Source of the DNA: Chondrus crispus | Taxonomy: Eukaryota; Rhodophyta; Florideophyceae; Gigartinales; Gigartinaceae | Assembly (NCBI RefSeq): GCF_000350225.1 | Contig: NW_005179030.1 | Span: forward strand, 1-64,000 | Direction: 5' to 3' | Length of the DNA: 64,000 nucleotides | Part shown: piece by piece, positions 30,226 through 40,500 of the stretch | How the letters are laid out: every line of letters begins with the position of its first letter | Position numbering within the stretch: position 1 is the stretch's first letter | Notes under the pieces: generated by a model | What the model saw: the letters and a program-made list of their open reading frames with translations, nothing else | What the model was told of the DNA's origin: nothing | The model's database searches: none | Made by a program: the position numbers and the translations under genes

Positions 30226-33200
30226 ATGTCGCTTGAACATACACTTGCCGCTGCTTGCACCGCCTTAGATACTGCCGTTGGTCTATGTCCCCCAGACTGC
30301 GACTTGCGCGCCGTTTTGGTTTCAATCCTAGCCGCCCACACATCTATAGCACGCACACAACCCGACTCGCTTGCGCCATGGCGCCTCACACTTAAGAAAG
30401 TCACCGACTTTGCCACCAGAATTACCACTCTCCTGCAACGTCAAAGTCTACAACAACCAGACATGCAAGCCCGCATTGAACAGCTTAAAAAAGAGGCAGA
30501 GAATCTCCACGCAGAATGCGACACTCGTGGCTTGTACACGGCCTCCGTCCCGCCACTTGCTTCACAGCGCCTATGTGATAGACTCTGTTTGTGTTTAGAC
30601 TCCGTCCCGACCGAGGCGCTGCAGGAAGTCGCTGTCCTGGGGCCCAACGCAGAAAATCTCCGCGTCTTATTGCGTTCCCTCTCCGTCTTCTACGATTTCA
30701 TCGAGACGTTGCTGACCAGTGAAATCGGCATGCTTCCTTTTGCTAGCAAGCTCATCGGCTTTATACGCGACCACATGCAAGACACAAGCAGCCATCCGCC
30801 TCCGATCTCATCTGCCCCTTGTTCCCGACCGGAGGCAACTCGCTTCGTTGCAATCCGCGACGCCCTCAACTTGTACATTGATGCAGCCAACAAGTCTGCA
30901 ATATCCCAAGAAGACAGCGGCATAATTACCACAATTTTGCAACTGCTATGGCCTGGCGTTGGCGACGAACCGCTCACCACGGAAATGGAGATCATGAGTA
31001 CGTGTGTCACATTTGACACAAAGAGCTCTGAACTCAACTTCCCCACCATGCTCGGCGCTACTGAGAACTCCGTCCTCTTCAAGGCCATGTTTCAAATCCC
31101 AAGCGACTACACCCAGGACAACAGACCAACGTGGCCGACAGCAGTCGCTGTAAAGATGTTTCGTCCATCGATGTCCACCATTGCCAGGGAACCTTTTTTT
31201 CGACAAGAGGCTCTGCGCGTGTCCACTTTTACCAATCCTTGCCTGCTGGCTGTCCATGGCGTGCATTGGCCTCGTGAGGTCCCAGTTTCCAAGAATGCTG
31301 CCTTCACGAACGACATTGTCGTTGTGTCCGAACTAATGACCGACAACCTGAGAACCATTAGAAGAAGGGCACCCGCATCTACTTTAGAGGCCCAGCTTCG
31401 AATTTTGATAGATGTGGCCTCAGCTCTGGCCTGCCTTCACGAGGCAGGCGTTTGCCACCTTGGACTGACCCCAGAAAATGTTCTCCTCCGAGTTGACAAA
31501 GGCGTCAGGTATGGCCATGCAAAAGTTGACGTTACCAGTCTTTTCAGATATGCACTCTTCCCGGACTGGCTCGATTCTATTCCCCTTCGGTCTTGGATGT
31601 ATATTGCACCAGAGTTGCATGCAGAAGGTCAACCGAGGTTCACATCTGATATTTGGTCCCTTGGAGTCCTCGCTTGCTTTTTAATGGGAGGGGCATCCCC
31701 TACTCACGAGCAAAACTCCCTAAAGTGGTCATCAATGCACAGTCAGAAGGATTCGGCATGGTCATGGGCCAGTACTATCCGAAACAGGCGCATTCGGAAT
31801 ATCTTCAGATCGTGTCTTTGCACGAATCCAAAGGACCGGCCCACAGCAGCCTTTCTTGTCGAGAAGCTTCAAAACGTTTTACAGTCGGTCTCCGCCAATG
31901 GCGGGTCCGGTTCAGACGTGATGGGAAATGTCCTGACAAATGGTAATGATCTAGGATTAAATGACTTCGACATCGATGCAAACCGTGACACAAAAAAAGA
32001 TGCCTTCTTTGAGTTTGAAGATGTCTGTCGTGCGTTGTCCGACTCAGAACCACCCATCCGCGGCAAAAATGGATCAGATACTGGCCTGAAGCAGAACGGG
32101 AATGACCTCAGCATCCGTCGAAGGAAAAGACGCCGTATTGCAGAGCTTGATCCAGACGACCTCGACTGGGCAGAGACGAATGCTCCGGACAAGACCGCGG
32201 TTATCGAAAGCACATCGAGCTCCAGTCCGTCCAATGGGCCAGGAGTTGAGCGCCGAGCACTACCGAACCGACGAGCGAAGGAGAAAACGGGAAGTGAACC
32301 GACAAGCGCAGTGGACCAATTAACACCGGGTACGGAGGTTGATTTGGTACACTCTTCAACTGCTGTGAAGCATATCAGAACGACCCAAGAAAAGAGAAAT
32401 CGGAGCGATCTACGCAATAACATGCGTGATCAAAGCTGCAAAGGTTCTGACGACAAAACCGAAGCTAGAGGTCTTTCAAGAATATCTAATGATACAGATG
32501 TGATAGATGAAAATCATGCGCCGCCTATCCAAGGACTGAATCATCAATCTAGTGAGCTCCCGTATGCTGCCGTTGATGAAAATAAGTTTGATGACGATGG
32601 TGCGATCTTTATCGAACCTTCTCAAGCTCAAAAGACTGGTCAAAAGCTCAGCGCTGATAGAGCAACGATACCGAGCAAAAGCAAAGTAGAACCTTCAAAA
32701 TATGAACGCATGAACCGGAAAGCTGAGGTCCTGCAAGAAAGTGGGCGACCGGGATGCATCGAAGAGGCTGCTAATATGTTTAAGATGGCGGCAGATGCTG
32801 GAAATTCGAACGCTCAAGTCAATTATGGCCATTGCTTGGAATTTGGCCGCGGCGTCAACCAGGACTTCTGTGAAGCGGCTATGTACTTCCAATCGGCGGC
32901 CAATCAGGGGAATACAAAGGGTCAACTGAGGATTGGTCTGTGCCATGAGTTCGGGAGGGGTACGAAGAAGGATTTCCGAGTCGCTGTGGATTGGTACAAA
33001 CGGGCTTCCGACCAGGGAAACACCCAAGCCCAAACGAATCTCGGGATTGCATATCACCAAGGGCATGGAGTTGAGAGGAACTACGGCATGGCTGCAGAGC
33101 TGTATCGTCGTGCTGTCAAGGATGGCCATACTGCTGCAATGTTAAATCTTGGTGTTCTGTCTGAACATGGTCTCGGTGTTCCTAAGGATACGAGCACGGC

Positions 33201-34989
33201 ATTCCGATTATACGAGAGTGCTGCGGCGGGTGGTAATGAACGTGCAATGTTAAACTTGGCGCTCTGTTATGAGAGGGGACATGGCACTCCGCGAGATCTA
33301 CGTCAGGCTGCGCTGATGTACGTGAAGTCGGCAGAGGCAGGAAATCATCAGGCCCAGTTCCGTGCCGGTCAATGTTTTGAGAACGGAGAAGGTGTTCCAC
33401 GAAATTATATGAGAGCAGCTGTATATTTCAAGAAGGCAGCGGAGAGCGATAACCTGAATGCGATGAACAGATTGGGACTACTGTACGAAGACGGCCGAGG
33501 TGTCGATCACGACCCTGTAAAAGCTTTCAAGCTCTTCAACGCAGCATCAAAACACGGGCATTCGCCATCCACTTTCTGTTTGGCAAGGTGTTACGAGTAC
33601 GGGGTTGGAGTGAAGAGGTCGTTGACAATTGCCATAAACTGCTTGAAGAAGGCATGCGAACAAAAGAACCCAAAGGCCATGGTTACTCTTGGATACAAAT
33701 ACGAGTCAGGGGTTGGCGTCAAGAAAAGCACAAAGGAGGCCGTGAGGCTTTACAAAGCATCTGCTGCGTTGGGCTGTCCCGAGGGGGAACTGGCCCTCGG
33801 ACAGTGCTTTTACTTTGGGTATGGAATGGAGAAGAACCTCTCCGAAGCGCTACGTTTATACGAGGGGGCATGCAAAAAAAACGATCCGAGTGCTTGCCTT
33901 GAGCTTGCGCATTTATACAGGGATGGCGTTGAAGTACCGCAGGACTACCAAAAGGCGTTTGGTTTGTACAGGAAGAGTGCAGTAGGGAGGAAATCGCTTG
34001 CTCACGTCAATCTGGGAGAGTTTTATTTTTACGGGCGTGGAGTAGAAATAGACTACAAGAAGGCCATTCAGCATTTCAGATCAGCGGCGGCTTTAAAAGA
34101 TGAAGGGGCGGCGGAGGCGTTTCGATGGCTTGGGGACTGCTACTCAGATGGGAGTGGGGTCGAGATAAACATGAAGACGGCGGTTCGATACTTTCAGAAA
34201 GGTGCCGAAGCTGGAAGTGCAGGTGCGCAGATGAGCCTGGGATGTTGTTATGAGAATGGGACTGGGGTGGAAGTGAATGGTACCAAGGCTGTAAATTTGT
34301 ACAGAAAGGCAGAGAAGGGAGGAAACATGACGGCCACAAGCAATCTGGGGATTCTGTACGAGAAAGGAAAGTTTGTGAAGCAAGACTACCAGAAGGCATT
34401 TCGTCAGTATACACGGGCAGCAGAGCACGGAGTGATTGAGGCAATGTGCAATCTTGCGGATTGCTACGCGGAAGGCAACGGAACGCCCAAGAATGTGTCA
34501 AGGGCGTTTGAATTGTACAAGGAAGCAGCTGGACATGGTCATTCTGGAGCTCAATGTGAGCTCGGGGCATGTTATTATCACGGGAAGGGTGTAGAGCAAG
34601 ATTTTAAAAAGGCGCTAGAACTGTTCGAGAAAGCTCGGGAGTCGGAACCAGAGGCAGTTCGGCAACTTGGCACTGCGCATTTTGATGGGTGCGGTGTTGA
34701 ACAAAATTATGTGGAGGCTCTCCGTCTGTTCCATGAAGCGGCACAAAGTGGAAACCAAGACGCGTATCTAAACATTGGGATTTGCCACGAATATGGACAC
34801 GGTGTTGCTCAAGATTTTGGCAAGGCTGCTGAATTTTATCGGCACGCGGCTGACGGCGGCAACTTGACGGCGATGCAGTGCCTCGGGAATTTGCACTTTT
34901 CCGGAAAAGGCGTTAAGAAGGACTTGGAAGTGGCGGTGGGTTGGTACCGACAGGGAAGGAGCCTCAGTTTTGATCAGACTCTCCAATGA
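30226..34989 (+). CDS. Pseudokinase with 20 Sel1-like repeats
   Basis: 1587 residues from the ATG at 30226 (the frame is open further upstream but without another ATG). Residues 1-250 are helical and unassigned. A protein-kinase fold spans about 300-555: VAVKMF (beta-3 Lys, near 309), CHLGLTPENVLL (near 410, where HRD is usual), VDVTS (near 433, where DFG is usual), YIAPEL (near 460, the APE motif) and SDIWSLGVLACFL. Loss of the HRD Asp and of DFG makes it a predicted pseudokinase. A disordered charged linker with RRKRRR signals spans about 560-840. From about 843 to the end are 20 Sel1-like repeats, each with an (E/D)xGxGV-x-x-(D/N) turn. Sel1 arrays form superhelical scaffolds for protein complexes. 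Likely a signalling or quality-control scaffold; the partner is unknown. Single exon. Confidence 0.9.
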   Translation: MSLEHTLAAACTALDTAVGLCPPDCDLRAVLVSILAAHTSIARTQPDSLAPWRLTLKKVTDFATRITTLLQRQSLQQPDMQARIEQLKKEAENLHAECDTRGLYTASVPPLASQRLCDRLCLCLDSVPTEALQEVAVLGPNAENLRVLLRSLSVFYDFIETLLTSEIGMLPFASKLIGFIRDHMQDTSSHPPPISSAPCSRPEATRFVAIRDALNLYIDAANKSAISQEDSGIITTILQLLWPGVGDEPLTTEMEIMSTCVTFDTKSSELNFPTMLGATENSVLFKAMFQIPSDYTQDNRPTWPTAVAVKMFRPSMSTIAREPFFRQEALRVSTFTNPCLLAVHGVHWPREVPVSKNAAFTNDIVVVSELMTDNLRTIRRRAPASTLEAQLRILIDVASALACLHEAGVCHLGLTPENVLLRVDKGVRYGHAKVDVTSLFRYALFPDWLDSIPLRSWMYIAPELHAEGQPRFTSDIWSLGVLACFLMGGASPTHEQNSLKWSSMHSQKDSAWSWASTIRNRRIRNIFRSCLCTNPKDRPTAAFLVEKLQNVLQSVSANGGSGSDVMGNVLTNGNDLGLNDFDIDANRDTKKDAFFEFEDVCRALSDSEPPIRGKNGSDTGLKQNGNDLSIRRRKRRRIAELDPDDLDWAETNAPDKTAVIESTSSSSPSNGPGVERRALPNRRAKEKTGSEPTSAVDQLTPGTEVDLVHSSTAVKHIRTTQEKRNRSDLRNNMRDQSCKGSDDKTEARGLSRISNDTDVIDENHAPPIQGLNHQSSELPYAAVDENKFDDDGAIFIEPSQAQKTGQKLSADRATIPSKSKVEPSKYERMNRKAEVLQESGRPGCIEEAANMFKMAADAGNSNAQVNYGHCLEFGRGVNQDFCEAAMYFQSAANQGNTKGQLRIGLCHEFGRGTKKDFRVAVDWYKRASDQGNTQAQTNLGIAYHQGHGVERNYGMAAELYRRAVKDGHTAAMLNLGVLSEHGLGVPKDTSTAFRLYESAAAGGNERAMLNLALCYERGHGTPRDLRQAALMYVKSAEAGNHQAQFRAGQCFENGEGVPRNYMRAAVYFKKAAESDNLNAMNRLGLLYEDGRGVDHDPVKAFKLFNAASKHGHSPSTFCLARCYEYGVGVKRSLTIAINCLKKACEQKNPKAMVTLGYKYESGVGVKKSTKEAVRLYKASAALGCPEGELALGQCFYFGYGMEKNLSEALRLYEGACKKNDPSACLELAHLYRDGVEVPQDYQKAFGLYRKSAVGRKSLAHVNLGEFYFYGRGVEIDYKKAIQHFRSAAALKDEGAAEAFRWLGDCYSDGSGVEINMKTAVRYFQKGAEAGSAGAQMSLGCCYENGTGVEVNGTKAVNLYRKAEKGGNMTATSNLGILYEKGKFVKQDYQKAFRQYTRAAEHGVIEAMCNLADCYAEGNGTPKNVSRAFELYKEAAGHGHSGAQCELGACYYHGKGVEQDFKKALELFEKARESEPEAVRQLGTAHFDGCGVEQNYVEALRLFHEAAQSGNQDAYLNIGICHEYGHGVAQDFGKAAEFYRHAADGGNLTAMQCLGNLHFSGKGVKKDLEVAVGWYRQGRSLSFDQTLQ

Positions 34990-35251
34990 CTATGTAAGAG
35001 GGACTAGTTAGGTAGACGGACATGAGGAGGGGCAGGGATGAGAGCAGAGGATTGTCGTGAATTTTAACACGCGTGCGAGGTGTTTTGTTTGAGACAGTAG
35101 TATTGTGCAGTACATACAGTATCCACAATTTGACAAGGACTCCTTTTCGGGCATCGGCGCGATGCCAGAGTGACGCATTAAACACGGACACATCCAATGT
35201 TGCAGGACACGAGAAAGGCGGGGGTGACGAGAGCAACGATGAAAGATGGCA

Positions 35252-35476
35252 TCATCTTCTCGCGTCGCTCGACTGAGCGCCGTTGGTGTTGTAATTGAGT
35301 AACTTTTCGATCAGCTCGACGTGAGTGAGAATCATGCGGCGACAGCAATATCGCGTGAGCTTGAGATGGTCCATGGCCTCGCCCTCCGAGAGGCTTTCCT
35401 TGACGAGTTCAATGTAGATCTGCCACTTGTTGCCAATCACCTTGCCGCACGTGAAGCAGCGCACGGGGATGATCAT
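35252..35476 (-). CDS. RPB10: DNA-directed RNA polymerases I, II and III subunit RPABC5
   Basis: 74 residues starting [21 protein letters not shown]10 is a small zinc-binding subunit common to all three nuclear RNA polymerases; it bridges the RPB2 and RPB3 modules. The zinc site is complete: C-x2-C at residues 7 and 10 and the CCRRM signature at 44-48, followed by [13 protein letters not shown]. The frame is open upstream to 35710, but that extension is Pro-rich, low-complexity and absent from the family, so the MIIPVR start is chosen. Length is close to the family's 67-71 residues, with a short polar C-terminal extension. Convergent with the Sel1 gene, 262 bp away. Upstream lies a short tandem repeat (35640-35698). 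Confidence 0.97.
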   Translation of the reverse strand: MIIPVRCFTCGKVIGNKWQIYIELVKESLSEGEAMDHLKLTRYCCRRMILTHVELIEKLLNYNTNGAQSSDARR

Positions 35477-35639
35477 GTTAGCGGATGGGGGGTTGTTGGC
35501 GAACTGGAGTGGGGCGAATTGGGGAGGGGGGAAGAAGAGGGGAGGGGGAAGAGGGTGGGGGGCGGAAGGTGGTTGACGAATGGGGTCGACGTCGGAAAGT
35601 GTAGGAAAAGGTATGCTTGAGACGGGGGCATAGATTAAG

Positions 35640-35698
35640 GGATGTTGGACTGTAGAGGAATGTTGGACTGTAGAGGAAGGAATGTTGGACTGTAGCAT
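35640..35698. repeat. Short tandem repeat upstream of RPB10
   Basis: The 13-mer TGTTGGACTGTAG occurs three times (about 35643, 35661 and 35683) with spacers of 5 and 9 bases, some 160-220 bp upstream of the RPB10 ATG. It may be a promoter element or a local duplication. Confidence 0.6.
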
Positions 35699-35835
35699 AA
35701 CTGTTGTCATTTGATTCTACCGGTGGTGATGCTCTGCTCTGGGAGCATCACCACCAGTAGAATTAAATATATAACCAAATAACCAAATTTTGATGATTTG
35801 ATGCGGATTGACATCCCCACCGGTCAGACCAAATC

Positions 35836-36121
35836 TGTGGGAAGATAGAAATTGCACTTTATTTGGTTAGCCCTAAATCTGGGAAAAAGGGAAATTATCC
35901 GTTCGACGCGCCGGCGGGAAATCCGGATATATAAAAATCCGAGGGCGGTATCCCGACCGACCCTCGGGGGTAACTTGCTACCCTCCGACAGCGCCGGCGA
36001 AAAGTCTCGAGACTCGACATCCGAAGTATCCCCATCCCCCTCGCTCTCGCGACTCCTTTCCCCCGCCGCTGCGTGCGACGAGCGCGGCTACTACTAACCT
36101 CATCGTTCCCGTTCTCCCACA
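35836..36121 (+). repeat. 5' LTR of Copia-3
   Basis: 286 bp, TGTGGGAAGATAG...GTTCTCCCACA, apparently identical to 42927-43212. TATATAAAA at 35928-35936 is the likely promoter TATA box. Confidence 0.97.
35928..35936 (+). promoter_or_regulatory. TATA box of the Copia-3 LTR promoter
   Basis: TATATAAAA lies about 90 bp into the LTR, with the GC-rich second half of the LTR downstream as the likely leader. The same block occurs in the 3' LTR near 43019. Confidence 0.6.
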
Positions 36122-36134
36122 GTTATGGGCCCAG
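36122..36134 (+). promoter_or_regulatory. Copia-3 primer-binding site, half-tRNA-iMet type, overlapping the gag start codon
   Basis: GTTATGGGCCCAG follows the LTR end without a gap. It is the exact complement of the tRNA-iMet anticodon stem-loop CTGGGCCCATAAC. The ATG inside it (36125) is the first codon of the gag frame; a second ATG follows six codons later (MSKLSGFF). Confidence 0.8.
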
Positions 36135-37450
36135 GGGGAAAGATGAGTAAATTATCAGGATTCTTCGACCCGCCTCTCTTCGCCGCCGATGGCGATCTTG
36201 AAGCCTGGCGCAAGAAGGTTGGACAGTGGGTCGACTCACTCAAAGTCGCCCACGACCAAGGCACCGATCGCACTTTTCAGACGATGTTCAAGCTCCTCGG
36301 ACGAACGCTCTATGAGCGCGGCCTTCCGGAAGCTCAGAAGGCAATCGTCGATGAAGCCCAGTCCAAAGGACAGCTCGACTACCTTCAGATGGATGATCCC
36401 GTGCAAGCGGCACTCTCCATCGTCGAGCTTGTCGCTGTAGACCCACCGATTGCCATGGTCACAAGGCTCGTCGCATCATACCAGAAGGTCACCTCGTGTC
36501 GCCAAGACAGGAACGAGAAGCTCTCCAGCTTCGTCTCGAGGTTCCGAGGTTTGGCAGCCAAGCACTTGCTGCACGCCAACACTTCTTCTTCTTCGCAGAT
36601 AGGTGAAGTTTTGGCGATTACCCTCCTCAATAACGCAAACATAGAGGAGGGAACGTTGACCAATGCCAAGCTCCAACTAATTTCGCATGCAGAAGCCCGA
36701 AACAAGGAGGAGTCGGCAGTCGTCGACACCGAAAAGGTATCCAAGGTGCATCTCGAGGAAGTCCTCAAGATATCTGAGAAGCTGAAGAAGGTTGACGTTC
36801 CACTCCGCGAGTCAGAGTCCACGGCCGATGATTACAAGAAGGCTCTGTCCGACTTCAGATCGCAAACAATCAGCTTCATCCGCTCCTTGGACATTGCAGT
36901 CCAAGACCTAAAGGTGACTGCAGAGAATAATGCTGCGAAGACGTCAGTGGCAGACTCTTTTCTGCCGCGGCATACTTCTTGCAGGCTCAACCTTGACGAC
37001 GCGGTGATCGTGCTGAGGAATCTGACCCAGACAACGTCAATGGATGCTCCTCAGTTCTCCATGAAGGACGTCCAAGCCTTAGTTGACCGCAAGGTCAAGT
37101 CTCTCATTGGCACCCATGGCAAGCCTGGCCCTGCAAGCATCTTCGACAGACTCTCTGAAGTCGGCTCGCGTCACGGGCAGAAGAAGGACACTCGAATGGG
37201 TCCACCCTCTAGCCGTCGTGACGCATCTCGAGGCAGTCGCAAGAGGCAGCTGCCTTCTGATCACGAGACCCAGTCCATTTGCTATGACTGCGGAGAGCGT
37301 GGTCACTACAGAGGGGCAGCAGAGTGCAAAGAACCTAGCGCCTTCACTAAGAAAAAGAGGACGCGCCGAGACCCCAGTGACGGCGGCTCCGGGGCACATC
37401 CCTCGTTTTTTCGGAGAGGCTCCGGCGGCTCGTCAAACAGGCAAGCCTAG
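36125..37450 (+). CDS. gag: Copia-3 gag polyprotein
   Basis: 441 residues. A helical capsid-like part (LEAWRKKVGQWVDSLK, then a KLSSFVSRFRGLA block near residue 140) is followed by a coiled-coil segment and a single CCHC knuckle CYDCGERGHYRGAAEC near residue 380, then a basic Ser/Gly-rich tail. It would form the particle shell and bind the element RNA. It looks whole. The start is either the ATG in the primer site or the one at 36143. Confidence 0.9.
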   Translation: MGPGGKMSKLSGFFDPPLFAADGDLEAWRKKVGQWVDSLKVAHDQGTDRTFQTMFKLLGRTLYERGLPEAQKAIVDEAQSKGQLDYLQMDDPVQAALSIVELVAVDPPIAMVTRLVASYQKVTSCRQDRNEKLSSFVSRFRGLAAKHLLHANTSSSSQIGEVLAITLLNNANIEEGTLTNAKLQLISHAEARNKEESAVVDTEKVSKVHLEEVLKISEKLKKVDVPLRESESTADDYKKALSDFRSQTISFIRSLDIAVQDLKVTAENNAAKTSVADSFLPRHTSCRLNLDDAVIVLRNLTQTTSMDAPQFSMKDVQALVDRKVKSLIGTHGKPGPASIFDRLSEVGSRHGQKKDTRMGPPSSRRDASRGSRKRQLPSDHETQSICYDCGERGHYRGAAECKEPSAFTKKKRTRRDPSDGGSGAHPSFFRRGSGGSSNRQA

Positions 37451-37572
37451 TCAGCCATCCCGGAGCCTCCTCGGATATCAATCCGAGAATCCCGGATCCA
37501 AATCCCATTATTGATCCGGGATGTCCCAGAAGTGTTGGAGGAATTTCTTGCGCCGCAGCCCTCTGCACTGCC

Positions 37573-40500
37573 ATGAACATTCCGTTCAAACTTCGAAGGC
37601 TAGACTGTGAACCGTTCTTGCACGGATATGGCAAGAATTGTAGCGACGCCGAGGTCACTATTGGAGTTTGGGACCTTCCTGTGACCGACATGAGTGGAAC
37701 GGAAGTCAAAATTCCGTTCTACGTTACGAGAGGAGATGGATTCCTTCTTCTGGGTAACGAAATCCTTCACCGTTCGTACCAGCTTGGACCGGAGAACCTT
37801 TTGGTTATTCCAAAAGGAGTGAGAAACCTCTCGTCAAAACGCCTCACGTTCAAGACATACACCGAACCAACAATGTCGAGTGACCCCGATGCGGTTCGCA
37901 CATTTCTTCTCGTCGTTCCGTCGAAAACATCCTCCTTTGTGACGTTCTTCTCCACGGAAGTCTCATATGCGTCCACTATCCCGCCGGCAGAAACCATGAA
38001 GGCAAGGTTTCGATATGGCAGAATCGCCGGTCGCTTTGCCAACAAGCTTCATGGATATTCACACCTTGCCCTTCAAGACATGGAGACGCTGTGTCGTCGA
38101 GGAGGGGTTATGACTCCTGTGCTAAAACAAGCGCTTCAGAGAGCCGTCGAGAAGTGCACTAGCTGCAAAGAAACAGGCCGCCCACTCCAATCACGGAAGA
38201 TATCCTTTGGGAAAATACTCGCCTCGTTCAACATCCATGTCCAACTCGACTTCTTCTTCTGTGCGGAGTTCGAGAACGCCCCCATCTTACATATGGTGGA
38301 TGTCCATACGGGTTATTCAGTAGCATCCCTGATGCGGACCCGTGAGATGGACGAAGCAGCTCGGCAATTGGAAGTCGCATGGGTAAACGTTCACGGTGCA
38401 CCATCAATCATATCGGGAGATATCGAGTTCTTCAACTCCCGTTTTGCCGACGCCCTAAGGTACTTCTCAATACGTTTTGAACCCCGTCCAGCCCGACGTC
38501 ATAACAAACTCGGCGTCGTGGAGCGGAAGAATGCGGTTGTCCGTGTGCTTATCCAACGTCTTCTAAAGGATGCATCAAACTCCTCGGCGTGCAGTGTTGA
38601 CTCAGTTAAAAGGAAAGACGTGGTCTCACGTGCCGTGTATCTGAGCAACATCTTATATGGAAGCAAGTCACTGAGCAGCTTCGAGATGACTCGGGGTTAC
38701 ACCCCCTCGCTTGTTGGTCTCCCTCAAGCAAAGCTGTCCGCTGATCTCATCACTGCGCATAACGAGCAAGTGGCACGAAGAGCTTTGAGGCTCCTCGACA
38801 AGTCGCGATGTCCACAAGCGCTTCAAGCCGCCCAGTTATTACGTGATGACCCTGTGTATTTCTTCAAGAGAGGCCCAAAGTTTGGCTCGTGGGAACACGC
38901 GTACGTGCGGAACCCACAGCCCCACTTCGTCGTCCTTTCAAGGCGTCAGGATCACATTGGTAAGCCCATAAGAGCGGCATACGAGGACGTTCGGAAAGCT
39001 CCGTCCTCCCCTCTACTTGCCGAGTTGGATGACATGGACTTCGTATTCCCACGGTCGTACTCCGTCATTGATGAGGACTTTGAAGAAGGTATGTTCCCTC
39101 CAACATCGGCACCCCCTCCGCTTTTCTCGGAGTTGGAAGAGATGCCGAATGTGAGTGACAAGTCGCCTCCAAGCAGACCGGAAGAGTCTGCAGGGCAGCA
39201 GGAGGCGGCGAATGTAGACAGCCTTCCTGACTTGGAGCCCCCCGGCGATCTGACGGACATCTCTGAGTTCAGGACCGAAGAGGCTCTGTGGGCTTCCCAC
39301 CCCATATCAAAGAGCTTATTAGCATCCTCAAAGCCGAAGAGGTTGAACAACCCTTTGTTGGACATCAACACAAGGTCCATCGGTCGCTGCAATTCCTTGT
39401 TTGGAACACGGTATCCAGTCTCAACTTCGAGTAGCACTCTCGATTTGAACTCAACTCATGAGCCCCCACAGCCGGAAAAAGACATCGGAACCACAGACGT
39501 TGTAGCTCCGTCGAGCCTGCCTTTTCATCTTGCATCGTCGAAGCAAAAGGTCCTTCAACAAATTCAGGAAGTGGTTGGGAACAAGCCCACCTCTGAATTC
39601 AAACTCCAATTTGCTCCGCGATGGATAGTTGATCAGGCCATAGCTGAGGAGAAAGAAAACTACGCACAAGCCGAGGCATACAAGGAAGTCTCGTATGGGG
39701 ATCTCCCACGACATGCCAATGTGATTTCTTCCCACCACTTCTTCCAAGTCAAGACCGACGGAGAAGGAGGAAAGCTGAAGCTAAAGTGTCGTCTAGTCCC
39801 ACACGGGAACCGGGATCGAGACAAAGAATTCGTCCGGAAAGACTCAGCGACAGCGCAGTTCCCAATAATTCGCATCGTTCTCTCTGTCGCGGCAATAATG
39901 TCTTTCTCAGTTGCCTCCATTGACATCAAAGGAGCATACTTGCAAGCTGGCCACTTTCCCCGGGACATATACGTCCGACCCCCGAAAGGTTGGGTATCTT
40001 CTGCTCGAACAGTCTGGAAGATACTCAAGCCGGCCTATGGAATTGTAGAATCCGGACGCCTATGGCAACTCGTCGCCGAGGAATGGATGTCCACGCAAGG
40101 GTTCGTACAAGTCCCAGGCCTTCTTCAGCTCTTCGCCAAATACAATGCGGAGGGATCGATAAACCTACTGGTCGCAAAGGTCGTCGATGACTTCCTCGTG
40201 GTTGGCGTTCTTCCTAACATCCATCAATTTCACGAAGCTATCTCTCGCCGGTTCATTGTCGGACGCTACGTCGTGAACAAGGACTTGATCTTCAATCGTC
40301 TTCATATCCACCAGGAGCCTTCCGGCTCTTTAAGCATTAATATGCAAGAGTACGTGGACAAAATTCTTCCGATCGAAGTCTCAAAGGAAAGAAGAAGACG
40401 ACACCAAGACAAGTGCACCGCTCCAGAGTTGACTTCATACCAAGCTCTCGCCGGAAGTCTCAATTTCCTCGGACATGGCATTCTCCCGCAAGCGGCTTTC

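Noticed and set aside
35477-35710. Pro-rich N-terminal extension of RPB10
   Set aside because: RPB10 proteins begin at MIIPVR; the upstream part is low-complexity and includes the 13-mer repeats.
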